64,000 nucleotides of DNA from assembly GCA_963576565.1 (NCBI GenBank), contig OY755039.1, positions 143,227,369 to 143,291,368 on the forward strand. Reading direction: 5' to 3'. The DNA comes from Aspidapion aeneum. Taxonomy: Eukaryota > Arthropoda > Insecta > Coleoptera > Brentidae. Every line of letters begins with the position of its first letter. The first letter of the stretch is position 1. A model generated the notes under the pieces. That model had not been told where the DNA came from. It searched no databases and worked only from the letters and a program-made list of their open reading frames with translations. Positions 28,883-43,400 of this stretch are shown here, one piece after another. The translations under genes were made by a program, and so were the position numbers.

Positions 28883-31800
28883 GTTTTGAGTTTTGGCAAT
28901 TTAAACTTTTATTTATTTCTTACAAACATAAACCTTTAGACCAACTTTTGGGGTCTTTTTTATTTCTTTGTGAGGCAAGCCATAAAAATATAACAATTGT
29001 TTTGACGTATATCCAATAGCAAAAAAATTGACTTTTTTGGACAACATTTTTAATTTTTTGAAAATATACAACTTTTGATTTTATTTTTCTCGAACACCAT
29101 TTCATCTACAACTGTAATATTTTCAGGTTAGTATAAGAGACTCGGTAGCTTCTTTGTGGCACAGTATTAACTAAATGTTTTTTTTGAAATTTTTTATGAA
29201 AATTTTCCTGACCAAAGGGGTACCCAAAAAGTGCAGTTTTTTAATTTTTTTAAATTGTTAACTTTGTAAAAATATATATTATAATACATTAAATTAAGCT
29301 TCTCGGGCCCCTCTATATAACGATGTAAAAGTTAAAGGACAGGTATTTATCATAATGCCGAGAGAGACCGCCAAAGTCACTTCTGTTTTGAGTTTTGGCA
29401 ATTTAAACTTTTATTTATTTCTTACAAACATAAACCTTTCGACCAACTTTTGGGGTCTTTTTTATTTCTTTGTGAGGCAAGCAATAAAAATATAACAATT
29501 GTTTTGACGTATATCCAATAGCAAAAAAGTTGACTTTTTTTTTTTCAAAATTTTGAATTTTTTCAAAATTTTCAACATTTGATTCTAATTTTCTCGATAA
29601 CCGTTACATCTACAACTGTAATATTTTCAGGTTAGTATAAGGGACTCGGTAGCTTCTTTGTGGCATAGTATCAACTAAATGTTTTTTTTGAAATTTTTGA
29701 TGAAAATTTTCTTGACCAAAGGGGTACCAAAAAGTGCAGTTTTTTAATTTTTTTAAATTGCTAACTTTGTAAAAATATATATTATAATACATTAAATTAA
29801 GCTTCTCGGGCCCCTCTATATAACGATGTAAAAGTTAAAGGACAGGTATTTATAATAATGCCGATAGAGATCGCCAAAATCACTTCTGTTTTGAGTTTTG
29901 GCAATTTAAACTTTTATTTATTTCTTACAAATTCAAACCATTAGACCAACTTTTGGGATATTTTTTATTTCTTTGTGAGGCAAGTAATAAAAATATAACA
30001 ATTGTTTTGACGTATATCCAATAGCAAAAAAGTTGACTTTTTTTTTTCAAAATTTTAAATTTTTTTAAAATTTTCAACTTTTGATTCTATTTTTCTCGAT
30101 AACCGTTACATCTACAACTGTAATATTTTCAGGTTAGTATAAGGGACTCGGTAGCTTCTTTGTGGCATAGTATCAACTAAATGTTTTTTTTTAAATTTTT
30201 GATGAAAATTTTCCTGACCAAAGGGGTACCCAAAAAGTGCAGTTTTTTAATTTTTTTTAAATTGTTAACTTTGTAAAAATATATATTATAATACATTAAA
30301 TTAAGCTTCTCGGGCCCCTCTATATAACGATGTAAAAGTTAAAGGACAGGTATTTATAATAATGCCGAGAGAGACCGCCAAAGTCACTTTAGTTTTGAGT
30401 TTTGGCAATTTAAACTTTTATTTATTTCTTACAAACATAAACCTTTAGACCAACTTTTGGGGTCTTTTTTATTTCTTTGTGAGGCAAGCAATAAAAATAT
30501 AACAATTGTTTTGACGTATATCCAATAGCAAAAAGTTGACTTTTTTTTTTCAAAATTTTGAATTTTTTCAAAATTTTCAACTTTTGATTCTATTTTTCTC
30601 GATAACCGTTACATCTACAACTGTAATATTTTCAGGTTAGTATAAGGGACTCGGTAGCTTCTTTGTGGCATAGTATCAACTAAATGTTTTTTTTGAAATT
30701 TTTGATGAAAATTTTCCTGACCAAAAAGGTACCCAAAAAGTGCGGTTTTTTAATTTTTTTAAATTGCTAACTTTGTAAAAATATATATTAAAATACATTA
30801 AATTAAGCTTCTCGGGCCCCTCTATGTAACGATGTAAAAGTTAAAGGTCAGGTATTTATAATAATGCCGATAGAGACCGCCAAAGTCACTTCTGTTTTGA
30901 GTTTTGGCAATTTAAACTTTTATTTATTTCTTACAAACATAAACCTTTAGACCAACTTTTGGGGTCTTTTTTATTTCTTTGTGAGGCAAGCCATAAAAAT
31001 ATAACAATTGTTTTGACGTATATCCAATAGCAAAAAAATTGACTTTTTTGGACAACATTTTTAATTTTTTGAAAATATACAACTTTTGATTTTATTTTTC
31101 TCGAACACCATTTCATCTACAACTGTAATATTTTCAGGTTAGTATAAGAGACTCGGTAGCTTCTTTGTGGCACAGTATTAACTAAATGTTTTTTTTGAAA
31201 TTTTTTATGAAAATTTTCCTGACCAAAGGGGTACCCAAAAAGTGCAGTTTTTTAATTTTTTTAAATTGTTAACTTTGTAAAAATATATATTATAATACAT
31301 TAAATTAAGCTTCTCGGGCCCCTCTATATAACGATGTAAAAGTTAAAGGACAGGTATTTATCATAATGCCGAGAGAGACCGCCAAAGTCACTTCTGTTTT
31401 GAGTTTTGGCAATTTAAACTTTTATTTATTTCTTACAAACATAAACCTTTCGACCAACTTTTGGGGTCTTTTTTATTTCTTTGTGAGGCAAGCAATAAAA
31501 ATATAACAATTGTTTTGACGTATATCCAATAGCAAAAAAGTTGACTTTTTTTTTTTCAAAATTTTGAATTTTTTCAAAATTTTCAACATTTGATTCTAAT
31601 TTTCTCGATAACCGTTACATCTACAACTGTAATATTTTCAGGTTAGTATAAGGGACTCGGTAGCTTCTTTGTGGCATAGTATCAACTAAATGTTTTTTTT
31701 GAAATTTTTGATGAAAATTTTCTTGACCAAAGGGGTACCAAAAAGTGCAGTTTTTTAATTTTTTTAAATTGCTAACTTTGTAAAAATATATATTATAATA

Positions 31801-32903
31801 CATTAAATTAAGCTTCTCGGGCCCCTCTATATAACGATGTAAAAGTTAAAGGACAGGTATTTATAATAATGCCGATAGAGATCGCCAAAATCACTTCTGT
31901 TTTGAGTTTTGGCAATTTAAACTTTTATTTATTTCTTACAAATTCAAACCATTAGACCAACTTTTGGGATATTTTTTATTTCTTTGTGAGGCAAGTAATA
32001 AAAATATAACAATTGTTTTGACGTATATCCAATAGCAAAAAAGTTGACTTTTTTTTTTCAAAATTTTAAATTTTTTTAAAATTTTCAACTTTTGATTCTA
32101 TTTTTCTCGATAACCGTTACATCTACAACTGTAATATTTTCAGGTTAGTATAAGGGACTCGGTAGCTTCTTTGTGGCATAGTATCAACTAAATGTTTTTT
32201 TTTAAATTTTTGATGAAAATTTTCCTGACCAAAGGGGTACCCAAAAAGTGCAGTTTTTTAATTTTTTTTAAATTGTTAACTTTGTAAAAATATATATTAT
32301 AATACATTAAATTAAGCTTCTCGGGCCCCTCTATATAACGATGTAAAAGTTAAAGGACAGGTATTTATAATAATGCCGAGAGAGACCGCCAAAGTCACTT
32401 TAGTTTTGAGTTTTGGCAATTTAAACTTTTATTTATTTCTTACAAACATAAACCTTTAGACCAACTTTTGGGGTCTTTTTTATTTCTTTGTGAGGCAAGC
32501 AATAAAAATATAACAATTGTTTTGACGTATATCCAATAGCAAAAAGTTGACTTTTTTTTTCAAAATTTTGAATTTTTTCAAAATTTTCAACTTTTGATTC
32601 TATTTTTCTCGATAACCGTTACATCTACAACTGTAATATTTTCAGGTTAGTATAAGGGACTCGGTAGCTTCTTTGTGGCATAGTATCAACTAAATGTTTT
32701 TTTTGAAATTTTTGATGAAAATTTTCCTGACCAAAAAGGTACCCAAAAAGTGCGGTTTTTTAATTTTTTTAAATTGCTAACTTTGTAAAAATATATATTA
32801 AAATACATTAAATTAAGCTTCTCGGGCCCCTCTATGTAACGATGTAAAAGTTAAAGGTCAGGTATTTATAATAATGCCGATAGAGACCGCCAAAGTCACT
32901 TCT
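28883..32903. repeat. Two standard D-A-B-C units
   Basis: Starts 28883 and 30894. Both D monomers carry the caggttag allele. Confidence 0.92.
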
Positions 32904-34409
32904 GTTTTGAGTTTTGGCAATTTAAACTTTTATTTATTTCTTACAAACATAAACCTTTAGACCAACTTTTGGGGTCTTTTTTATTTCTTTGTGAGGCAAG
33001 CCATAAAAATATAACAATTGTTTTGACGTATATCCAATAGCAAAAAAATTGACTTTTTTGGACAACATTTTTAATTTTTTGAAAATATACAACTTTTGAT
33101 TTTATTTTTCTCGAACACCATTTCATCTACAACTGTAATATTTTCAGGATAGTATAAGAGACTCGGTAGCTTCTTTGTGGCACAGTATTAACTAAATGTT
33201 TTTTTTGAAATTTTTTATGAAAATTTTCCTGACCAAAGGGGTACCCAAAAAGTGCAGTTTTTTAATTTTTTTAAATTGTTAACTTTGTAAAAATATATAT
33301 TATAATACATTAAATTAAGCTTCTCGGGCCCCTCTATATAACGATGTAAAAGTTAAAGGACAGGTATTTATCATAATGCCGAGAGAGACCGCCAAAGTCA
33401 CTTCTGTTTTGAGTTTTGGCAATTTAAACTTTTATTTATTTCTTACAAACATAAACCTTTCGACCAACTTTTGGGGTCTTTTTTATTTCTTTGTGAGGCA
33501 AGCAATAAAAATATAACAATTGTTTTGACGTATATCCAATAGCAAAAAAGTTGACTTTTTTTTTTCAAAATTTTGAATTTTTTCAAAATTTTCAACATTT
33601 GATTCTAATTTTCTCGATAACCGTTACATCTACAACTGTAATATTTTCAGGTTAGTATAAGGGACTCGGTAGCTTCTTTGTGGCATAGTATCAACTAAAT
33701 GTTTTTTTTGAAATTTTTGATGAAAATTTTCTTGACCAAAGGGGTACCAAAAAGTGCAGTTTTTTAATTTTTTTAAATTGCTAACTTTGTAAAAATATAT
33801 ATTATAATACATTAAATTAAGCTTCTCGGGCCCCTCTATATAACGATGTAAAAGTTAAAGCACAGGTATTTATAATAATGCCGAGAGAGACCGCCAAAGT
33901 CACTTTAGTTTTGAGTTTTGGCAATTTAAACTTTTATTTATTTCTTACAAACATAAACCTTTAGACCAACTTTTGGGGTCTTTTTTATTTCTTTGTGAGG
34001 CAAGCAATAAAAATATAACAATTGTTTTGACGTATATCCAATAGCAAAAAGTTGACTTTTTTTTTTCAAAATTTTGAATTTTTTCAAAATTTTCAACTTT
34101 TGATTCTATTTTTCTCGATAACCGTTACATCTACAACTGTAATATTTTCAGGTTAGTATAAGGGACTCGGTAGCTTCTTTGTGGCATAGTATCAACTAAA
34201 TGTTTTTTTTGAAATTTTTGATGAAAATTTTCCTGACCAAAAAGGTACCCAAAAAGTGCGGTTTTTTAATTTTTTTAAATTGCTAACTTTGTAAAAATAT
34301 ATATTAAAATACATTAAATTAAGCTTCTCGGGCCCCTCTATGTAACGATGTAAAAGTTAAAGGTCAGGTATTTATAATAATGCCGATAGAGACCGCCAAA
34401 GTCACTTCT
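32904..34409. repeat. HOR unit variant D-A-C (three monomers)
   Basis: 1,506 bp; B is missing. Carries taaagcacagg (about 33858) at the A/C boundary, the same private change as the D-A-C unit at 22858. D carries the caggatag allele. Confidence 0.9.
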
Positions 34410-37400
34410 GTTTTGAGTTTTGGCAATTTAAACTTTTATTTATTTCTTACAAACATAAACCTTTAGACCAACTTTTGGGGTCTTTTTTATTTCTTTGTGA
34501 GGCAAGCCATAAAAATATAACAATTGTTTTGACGTATATCCAATAGCAAAAAAATTGACTTTTTTGGACAACATTTTTAATTTTTTGAAAATATACAACT
34601 TTTGATTTTATTTTTCTCGAACACCATTTCATCTACAACTGTAATATTTTCAGGTTAGTATAAGAGACTCGGTAGCTTCTTTGTGGCACAGTATTAACTA
34701 AATGTTTTTTTTGAAATTTTTTATGAAAATTTTCCTGACCAAAGGGGTACCCAAAAAGTGCAGTTTTTTAATTTTTTTAAATTGTTAACTTTGTAAAAAT
34801 ATATATTATAATACATTAAATTAAGCTTCTCGGGCCCCTCTATATAACGATGTAAAAGTTAAAGGACAGGTATTTATCATAATGCCGAGAGAGACCGCCA
34901 AAGTCACTTCTGTTTTGAGTTTTGGCAATTTAAACTTTTATTTATTTCTTACAAACATAAACCTTTCGACCAACTTTTGGGGTCTTTTTTATTTCTTTGT
35001 GAGGCAAGCAATAAAAATATAACAATTGTTTTGACGTATATCCAATAGCAAAAAAGTTGACTTTTTTTTTTTCAAAATTTTGAATTTTTTCAAAATTTTC
35101 AACATTTGATTCTAATTTTCTCGATAACCGTTACATCTACAACTGTAATATTTTCAGGTTAGTATAAGGGACTCGGTAGCTTCTTTGTGGCATAGTATCA
35201 ACTAAATGTTTTTTTTGAAATTTTTGATGAAAATTTTCTTGACCAAAGGGGTACCAAAAAGTGCAGTTTTTTAATTTTTTTAAATTGCTAACTTTGTAAA
35301 AATATATATTATAATACATTAAATTAAGCTTCTCGGGCCCCTCTATATAACGATGTAAAAGTTAAAGGACAGGTATTTATAATAATGCCGATAGAGATCG
35401 CCAAAATCACTTCTGTTTTGAGTTTTGGCAATTTAAACTTTTATTTATTTCTTACAAATTCAAACCATTAGACCAACTTTTGGGATATTTTTTATTTCTT
35501 TGTGAGGCAAGTAATAAAAATATAACAATTGTTTTGACGTATATCCAATAGCAAAAAAGTTGACTTTTTTTTTTCAAAATTTTAAATTTTTTAAAATTTT
35601 CAACTTTTGATTCTATTTTTCTCGATAACCGTTACATCTACAACTGTAATATTTTCAGGTTAGTATAAGGGACTCGGTAGCTTCTTTGTGGCATAGTATC
35701 AACTAAATGTTTTTTTTTAAATTTTTGATGAAAATTTTCCTGACCAAAGGGGTACCCAAAAAGTGCAGTTTTTTAATTTTTTTTAAATTGTTAACTTTGT
35801 AAAAATATATATTATAATACATTAAATTAAGCTTCTCGGGCCCCTCTATATAACGATGTAAAAGTTAAAGGACAGGTATTTATAATAATGCCGAGAGAGA
35901 CCGCCAAAGTCACTTTAGTTTTGAGTTTTGGCAATTTAAACTTTTATTTATTTCTTACAAACATAAACCTTTAGACCAACTTTTGGGGTCTTTTTTATTT
36001 CTTTGTGAGGCAAGCAATAAAAATATAACAATTGTTTTGACGTATATCCAATAGCAAAAAGTTGACTTTTTTTTTTCAAAATTTTGAATTTTTTCAAAAT
36101 TTTCAACTTTTGATTCTATTTTTCTCGATAACCGTTACATCTACAACTGTAATATTTTCAGGTTAGTATAAGGGACTCGGTAGCTTCTTTGTGGCATAGT
36201 ATCAACTAAATGTTTTTTTTGAAATTTTTGATGAAAATTTTCCTGACCAAAAAGGTACCCAAAAAGTGCGGTTTTTTAATTTTTTTAAATTGCTAACTTT
36301 GTAAAAATATATATTAAAATACATTAAATTAAGCTTCTCGGGCCCCTCTATGTAACGATGTAAAAGTTAAAGGTCAGGTATTTATAATAATGCCGATAGA
36401 GACCGCCAAAGTCACTTCTGTTTTGAGTTTTGGCAATTTAAACTTTTATTTATTTCTTACAAACATAAACCTTTAGACCAACTTTTGGGGTCTTTTTTAT
36501 TTCTTTGTGAGGCAAGCCATAAAAATATAACAATTGTTTTGACGTATATCCAATAGCAAAAAAATTGACTTTTTTGGACAACATTTTTAATTTTTTGAAA
36601 ATATACAACTTTTGATTTTATTTTTCTCGAACACCATTTCATCTACAACTGTAATATTTTCAGGTTAGTATAAGAGACTCGGTAGCTTCTTTGTGGCACA
36701 GTATTAACTAAATGTTTTTTTTGAAATTTTTTATGAAAATTTTCCTGACCAAAGGGGTACCCAAAAAGTGCAGTTTTTTAATTTTTTTAAATTGTTAACT
36801 TTGTAAAAATATATATTATAATACATTAAATTAAGCTTCTCGGGCCCCTCTATATAACGATGTAAAAGTTAAAGGACAGGTATTTATCATAATGCCGAGA
36901 GAGACCGCCAAAGTCACTTCTGTTTTGAGTTTTGGCAATTTAAACTTTTATTTATTTCTTACAAACATAAACCTTTCGACCAACTTTTGGGGTCTTTTTT
37001 ATTTCTTTGTGAGGCAAGCAATAAAAATATAACAATTGTTTTGACGTATATCCAATAGCAAAAAAGTTGACTTTTTTTTTTTCAAAATTTTGAATTTTTT
37101 CAAAATTTTCAACATTTGATTCTAATTTTCTCGATAACCGTTACATCTACAACTGTAATATTTTCAGGTTAGTATAAGGGACTCGGTAGCTTCTTTGTGG
37201 CATAGTATCAACTAAATGTTTTTTTTGAAATTTTTGATGAAAATTTTCTTGACCAAAGGGGTACCAAAAAGTGCAGTTTTTTAATTTTTTTAAATTGCTA
37301 ACTTTGTAAAAATATATATTATAATACATTAAATTAAGCTTCTCGGGCCCCTCTATATAACGATGTAAAAGTTAAAGGACAGGTATTTATAATAATGCCG

Positions 37401-40400
37401 ATAGAGATCGCCAAAATCACTTCTGTTTTGAGTTTTGGCAATTTAAACTTTTATTTATTTCTTACAAATTCAAACCATTAGACCAACTTTTGGGATATTT
37501 TTTATTTCTTTGTGAGGCAAGTAATAAAAATATAACAATTGTTTTGACGTATATCCAATAGCAAAAAAGTTGACTTTTTTTTTTCAAAATTTTAAATTTT
37601 TTTAAAATTTTCAACTTTTGATTCTATTTTTCTCGATAACCGTTACATCTACAACTGTAATATTTTCAGGTTAGTATAAGGGACTCGGTAGCTTCTTTGT
37701 GGCATAGTATCAACTAAATGTTTTTTTTTAAATTTTTGATGAAAATTTTCCTGACCAAAGGGGTACCCAAAAAGTGCAGTTTTTTAATTTTTTTTAAATT
37801 GTTAACTTTGTAAAAATATATATTATAATACATTAAATTAAGCTTCTCGGGCCCCTCTATATAACGATGTAAAAGTTAAAGGACAGGTATTTATAATAAT
37901 GCCGAGAGAGACCGCCAAAGTCACTTTAGTTTTGAGTTTTGGCAATTTAAACTTTTATTTATTTCTTACAAACATAAACCTTTAGACCAACTTTTGGGGT
38001 CTTTTTTATTTCTTTGTGAGGCAAGCAATAAAAATATAACAATTGTTTTGACGTATATCCAATAGCAAAAAGTTGACTTTTTTTTTTCAAAATTTTGAAT
38101 TTTTTCAAAATTTTCAACTTTTGATTCTATTTTTCTCGATAACCGTTACATCTACAACTGTAATATTTTCAGGTTAGTATAAGGGACTCGGTAGCTTCTT
38201 TGTGGCATAGTATCAACTAAATGTTTTTTTTGAAATTTTTGATGAAAATTTTCCTGACCAAAAAGGTACCCAAAAAGTGCGGTTTTTTAATTTTTTTAAA
38301 TTGCTAACTTTGTAAAAATATATATTAAAATACATTAAATTAAGCTTCTCGGGCCCCTCTATGTAACGATGTAAAAGTTAAAGGTCAGGTATTTATAATA
38401 ATGCCGATAGAGACCGCCAAAGTCACTTCTGTTTTGAGTTTTGGCAATTTAAACTTTTATTTATTTCTTACAAACATAAACCTTTAGACCAACTTTTGGG
38501 GTCTTTTTTATTTCTTTGTGAGGCAAGCCATAAAAATATAACAATTGTTTTGACGTATATCCAATAGCAAAAAAATTGACTTTTTTGGACAACATTTTTA
38601 ATTTTTTGAAAATATACAACTTTTGATTTTATTTTTCTCGAACACCATTTCATCTACAACTGTAATATTTTCAGGATAGTATAAGAGACTCGGTAGCTTC
38701 TTTGTGGCACAGTATTAACTAAATGTTTTTTTTGAAATTTTTTATGAAAATTTTCCTGACCAAAGGGGTACCCAAAAAGTGCAGTTTTTTAATTTTTTTA
38801 AATTGTTAACTTTGTAAAAATATATATTATAATACATTAAATTAAGCTTCTCGGGCCCCTCTATATAACGATGTAAAAGTTAAAGGACAGGTATTTATCA
38901 TAATGCCGAGAGAGACCGCCAAAGTCACTTCTGTTTTGAGTTTTGGCAATTTAAACTTTTATTTATTTCTTACAAACATAAACCTTTCGACCAACTTTTG
39001 GGGTCTTTTTTATTTCTTTGTGAGGCAAGCAATAAAAATATAACAATTGTTTTGACGTATATCCAATAGCAAAAAAGTTGACTTTTTTTTTTTCAAAATT
39101 TTGAATTTTTTCAAAATTTTCAACATTTGATTCTAATTTTCTCGATAACCGTTACATCTACAACTGTAATATTTTCAGGTTAGTATAAGGGACTCGGTAG
39201 CTTCTTTGTGGCATAGTATCAACTAAATGTTTTTTTTGAAATTTTTGATGAAAATTTTCTTGACCAAAGGGGTACCAAAAAGTGCAGTTTTTTAATTTTT
39301 TTAAATTGCTAACTTTGTAAAAATATATATTATAATACATTAAATTAAGCTTCTCGGGCCCCTCTATATAACGATGTAAAAGTTAAAGGACAGGTATTTA
39401 TAATAATGCCGATAGAGATCGCCAAAATCACTTCTGTTTTGAGTTTTGGCAATTTAAACTTTTATTTATTTCTTACAAATTCAAACCATTAGACCAACTT
39501 TTGGGATATTTTTTATTTCTTTGTGAGGCAAGTAATAAAAATATAACAATTGTTTTGACGTATATCCAATAGCAAAAAAGTTGACTTTTTTTTTTCAAAA
39601 TTTTAAATTTTTTTAAAATTTTCAACTTTTGATTCTATTTTTCTCGATAACCGTTACATCTACAACTGTAATATTTTCAGGTTAGTATAAGGGACTCGGT
39701 AGCTTCTTTGTGGCATAGTATCAACTAAATGTTTTTTTTTAAATTTTTGATGAAAATTTTCCTGACCAAAGGGGTACCCAAAAAGTGCAGTTTTTTAATT
39801 TTTTTTAAATTGTTAACTTTGTAAAAATATATATTATAATACATTAAATTAAGCTTCTCGGGCCCCTCTATATAACGATGTAAAAGTTAAAGGACAGGTA
39901 TTTATAATAATGCCGAGAGAGACCGCCAAAGTCACTTTAGTTTTGAGTTTTGGCAATTTAAACTTTTATTTATTTCTTACAAACATAAACCTTTAGACCA
40001 ACTTTTGGGGTCTTTTTTATTTCTTTGTGAGGCAAGCAATAAAAATATAACAATTGTTTTGACGTATATCCAATAGCAAAAAGTTGACTTTTTTTTTTCA
40101 AAATTTTGAATTTTTTCAAAATTTTCAACTTTTGATTCTATTTTTCTCGATAACCGTTACATCTACAACTGTAATATTTTCAGGTTAGTATAAGGGACTC
40201 GGTAGCTTCTTTGTGGCATAGTGTCAACTAAATGTTTTTTTTGAAATTTTTGATGAAAATTTTCCTGACCAAAAAGGTACCCAAAAAGTGCGGTTTTTTA
40301 ATTTTTTTAAATTGCTAACTTTGTAAAAATATATATTAAAATACATTAAATTAAGCTTCTCGGGCCCCTCTATGTAACGATGTAAAAGTTAAAGGTCAGG

Positions 40401-43400
40401 TATTTATAATAATGCCGATAGAGACCGCCAAAGTCACTTCTGTTTTGAGTTTTGGCAATTTAAACTTTTATTTATTTCTTACAAACATAAACCTTTAGAC
40501 CAACTTTTGGGGTCTTTTTTATTTCTTTGTGAGGCAAGCCATAAAAATATAACAATTGTTTTGACGTATATCCAATAGCAAAAAAATTGACTTTTTTGGA
40601 CAACATTTTTAATTTTTTGAAAATATACAACTTTTGATTTTATTTTTCTCGAACACCATTTCATCTACAACTGTAATATTTTCAGGATAGTATAAGAGAC
40701 TCGGTAGCTTCTTTGTGGCACAGTATTAACTAAATGTTTTTTTTGAAATTTTTTATGAAAATTTTCCTGACCAAAGGGGTACCCAAAAAGTGCAGTTTTT
40801 TAATTTTTTTAAATTGTTAACTTTGTAAAAATATATATTATAATACATTAAATTAAGCTTCTCGGGCCCCTCTATATAACGATGTAAAAGTTAAAGGACA
40901 GGTATTTATCATAATGCCGAGAGAGACCGCCAAAGTCACTTCTGTTTTGAGTTTTGGCAATTTAAACTTTTATTTATTTCTTACAAACATAAACCTTTCG
41001 ACCAACTTTTGGGGTCTTTTTTATTTCTTTGTGAGGCAAGCAATAAAAATATAACAATTGTTTTGACGTATATCCAATAGCAAAAAAGTTGACTTTTTTT
41101 TTTTCAAAATTTTGAATTTTTTCAAAATTTTCAACATTTGATTCTAATTTTCTCGATAACCGTTACATCTACAACTGTAATATTTTCAGGTTAGTATAAG
41201 GGACTCGGTAGCTTCTTTGTGGCATAGTATCAACTAAATGTTTTTTTTGAAATTTTTGATGAAAATTTTCTTGACCAAAGGGGTACCAAAAAGTGCAGTT
41301 TTTTAATTTTTTTAAATTGCTAACTTTGTAAAAATATATATTATAATACATTAAATTAAGCTTCTCGGGCCCCTCTATATAACGATGTAAAAGTTAAAGG
41401 ACAGGTATTTATAATAATGCCGATAGAGATCGCCAAAATCACTTCTGTTTTGAGTTTTGGCAATTTAAACTTTTATTTATTTCTTACAAATTCAAACCAT
41501 TAGACCAACTTTTGGGATATTTTTTATTTCTTTGTGAGGCAAGTAATAAAAATATAACAATTGTTTTGACGTATATCCAATAGCAAAAAAGTTGACTTTT
41601 TTTTTTCAAAATTTTAAATTTTTTTAAAATTTTCAACTTTTGATTCTATTTTTCTCGATAACCGTTACATCTACAACTGTAATATTTTCAGGTTAGTATA
41701 AGGGACTCGGTAGCTTCTTTGTGGCATAGTATCAACTAAATGTTTTTTTTTAAATTTTTGATGAAAATTTTCCTGACCAAAGGGGTACCCAAAAAGTGCA
41801 GTTTTTTAATTTTTTTTAAATTGTTAACTTTGTAAAAATATATATTATAATACATTAAATTAAGCTTCTCGGGCCCCTCTATATAACGATGTAAAAGTTA
41901 AAGGACAGGTATTTATAATAATGCCGAGAGAGACCGCCAAAGTCACTTTAGTTTTGAGTTTTGGCAATTTAAACTTTTATTTATTTCTTACAAACATAAA
42001 CCTTTAGACCAACTTTTGGGGTCTTTTTTATTTCTTTGTGAGGCAAGCAATAAAAATATAACAATTGTTTTGACGTATATCCAATAGCAAAAAGTTGACT
42101 TTTTTTTTTCAAAATTTTGAATTTTTTCAAAATTTTCAACTTTTGATTCTATTTTTCTCGATAACCGTTACATCTACAACTGTAATATTTTCAGGTTAGT
42201 ATAAGGGACTCGGTAGCTTCTTTGTGGCATAGTATCAACTAAATGTTTTTTTTGAAATTTTTGATGAAAATTTTCCTGACCAAAAAGGTACCCAAAAAGT
42301 GCGGTTTTTTAATTTTTTTAAATTGCTAACTTTGTAAAAATATATATTAAAATACATTAAATTAAGCTTCTCGGGCCCCTCTATGTAACGATGTAAAAGT
42401 TAAAGGTCAGGTATTTATAATAATGCCGATAGAGACCGCCAAAGTCACTTCTGTTTTGAGTTTTGGCAATTTAAACTTTTATTTATTTCTTACAAACATA
42501 AACCTTTAGACCAACTTTTGGGGTCTTTTTTATTTCTTTGTGAGGCAAGCCATAAAAATATAACAATTGTTTTGACGTATATCCAATAGCAAAAAAATTG
42601 ACTTTTTTGGACAACATTTTTAATTTTTTGAAAATATACAACTTTTGATTTTATTTTTCTCGAACACCATTTCATCTACAACTGTAATATTTTCAGGATA
42701 GTATAAGAGACTCGGTAGCTTCTTTGTGGCACAGTATTAACTAAATGTTTTTTTTGAAATTTTTTATGAAAATTTTCCTGACCAAAGGGGTACCCAAAAA
42801 GTGCAGTTTTTTAATTTTTTTAAATTGTTAACTTTGTAAAAATATATATTATAATACATTAAATTAAGCTTCTCGGGCCCCTCTATATAACGATGTAAAA
42901 GTTAAAGGACAGGTATTTATCATAATGCCGAGAGAGACCGCCAAAGTCACTTCTGTTTTGAGTTTTGGCAATTTAAACTTTTATTTATTTCTTACAAACA
43001 TAAACCTTTCGACCAACTTTTGGGGTCTTTTTTATTTCTTTGTGAGGCAAGCAATAAAAATATAACAATTGTTTTGACGTATATCCAATAGCAAAAAAGT
43101 TGACTTTTTTTTTTTCAAAATTTTGAATTTTTTCAAAATTTTCAACATTTGATTCTAATTTTCTCGATAACCGTTACATCTACAACTGTAATATTTTCAG
43201 GTTAGTATAAGGGACTCGGTAGCTTCTTTGTGGCATAGTATCAACTAAATGTTTTTTTTGAAATTTTTGATGAAAATTTTCTTGACCAAAGGGGTACCAA
43301 AAAGTGCAGTTTTTTAATTTTTTTAAATTGCTAACTTTGTAAAAATATATATTATAATACATTAAATTAAGCTTCTCGGGCCCCTCTATATAACGATGTA

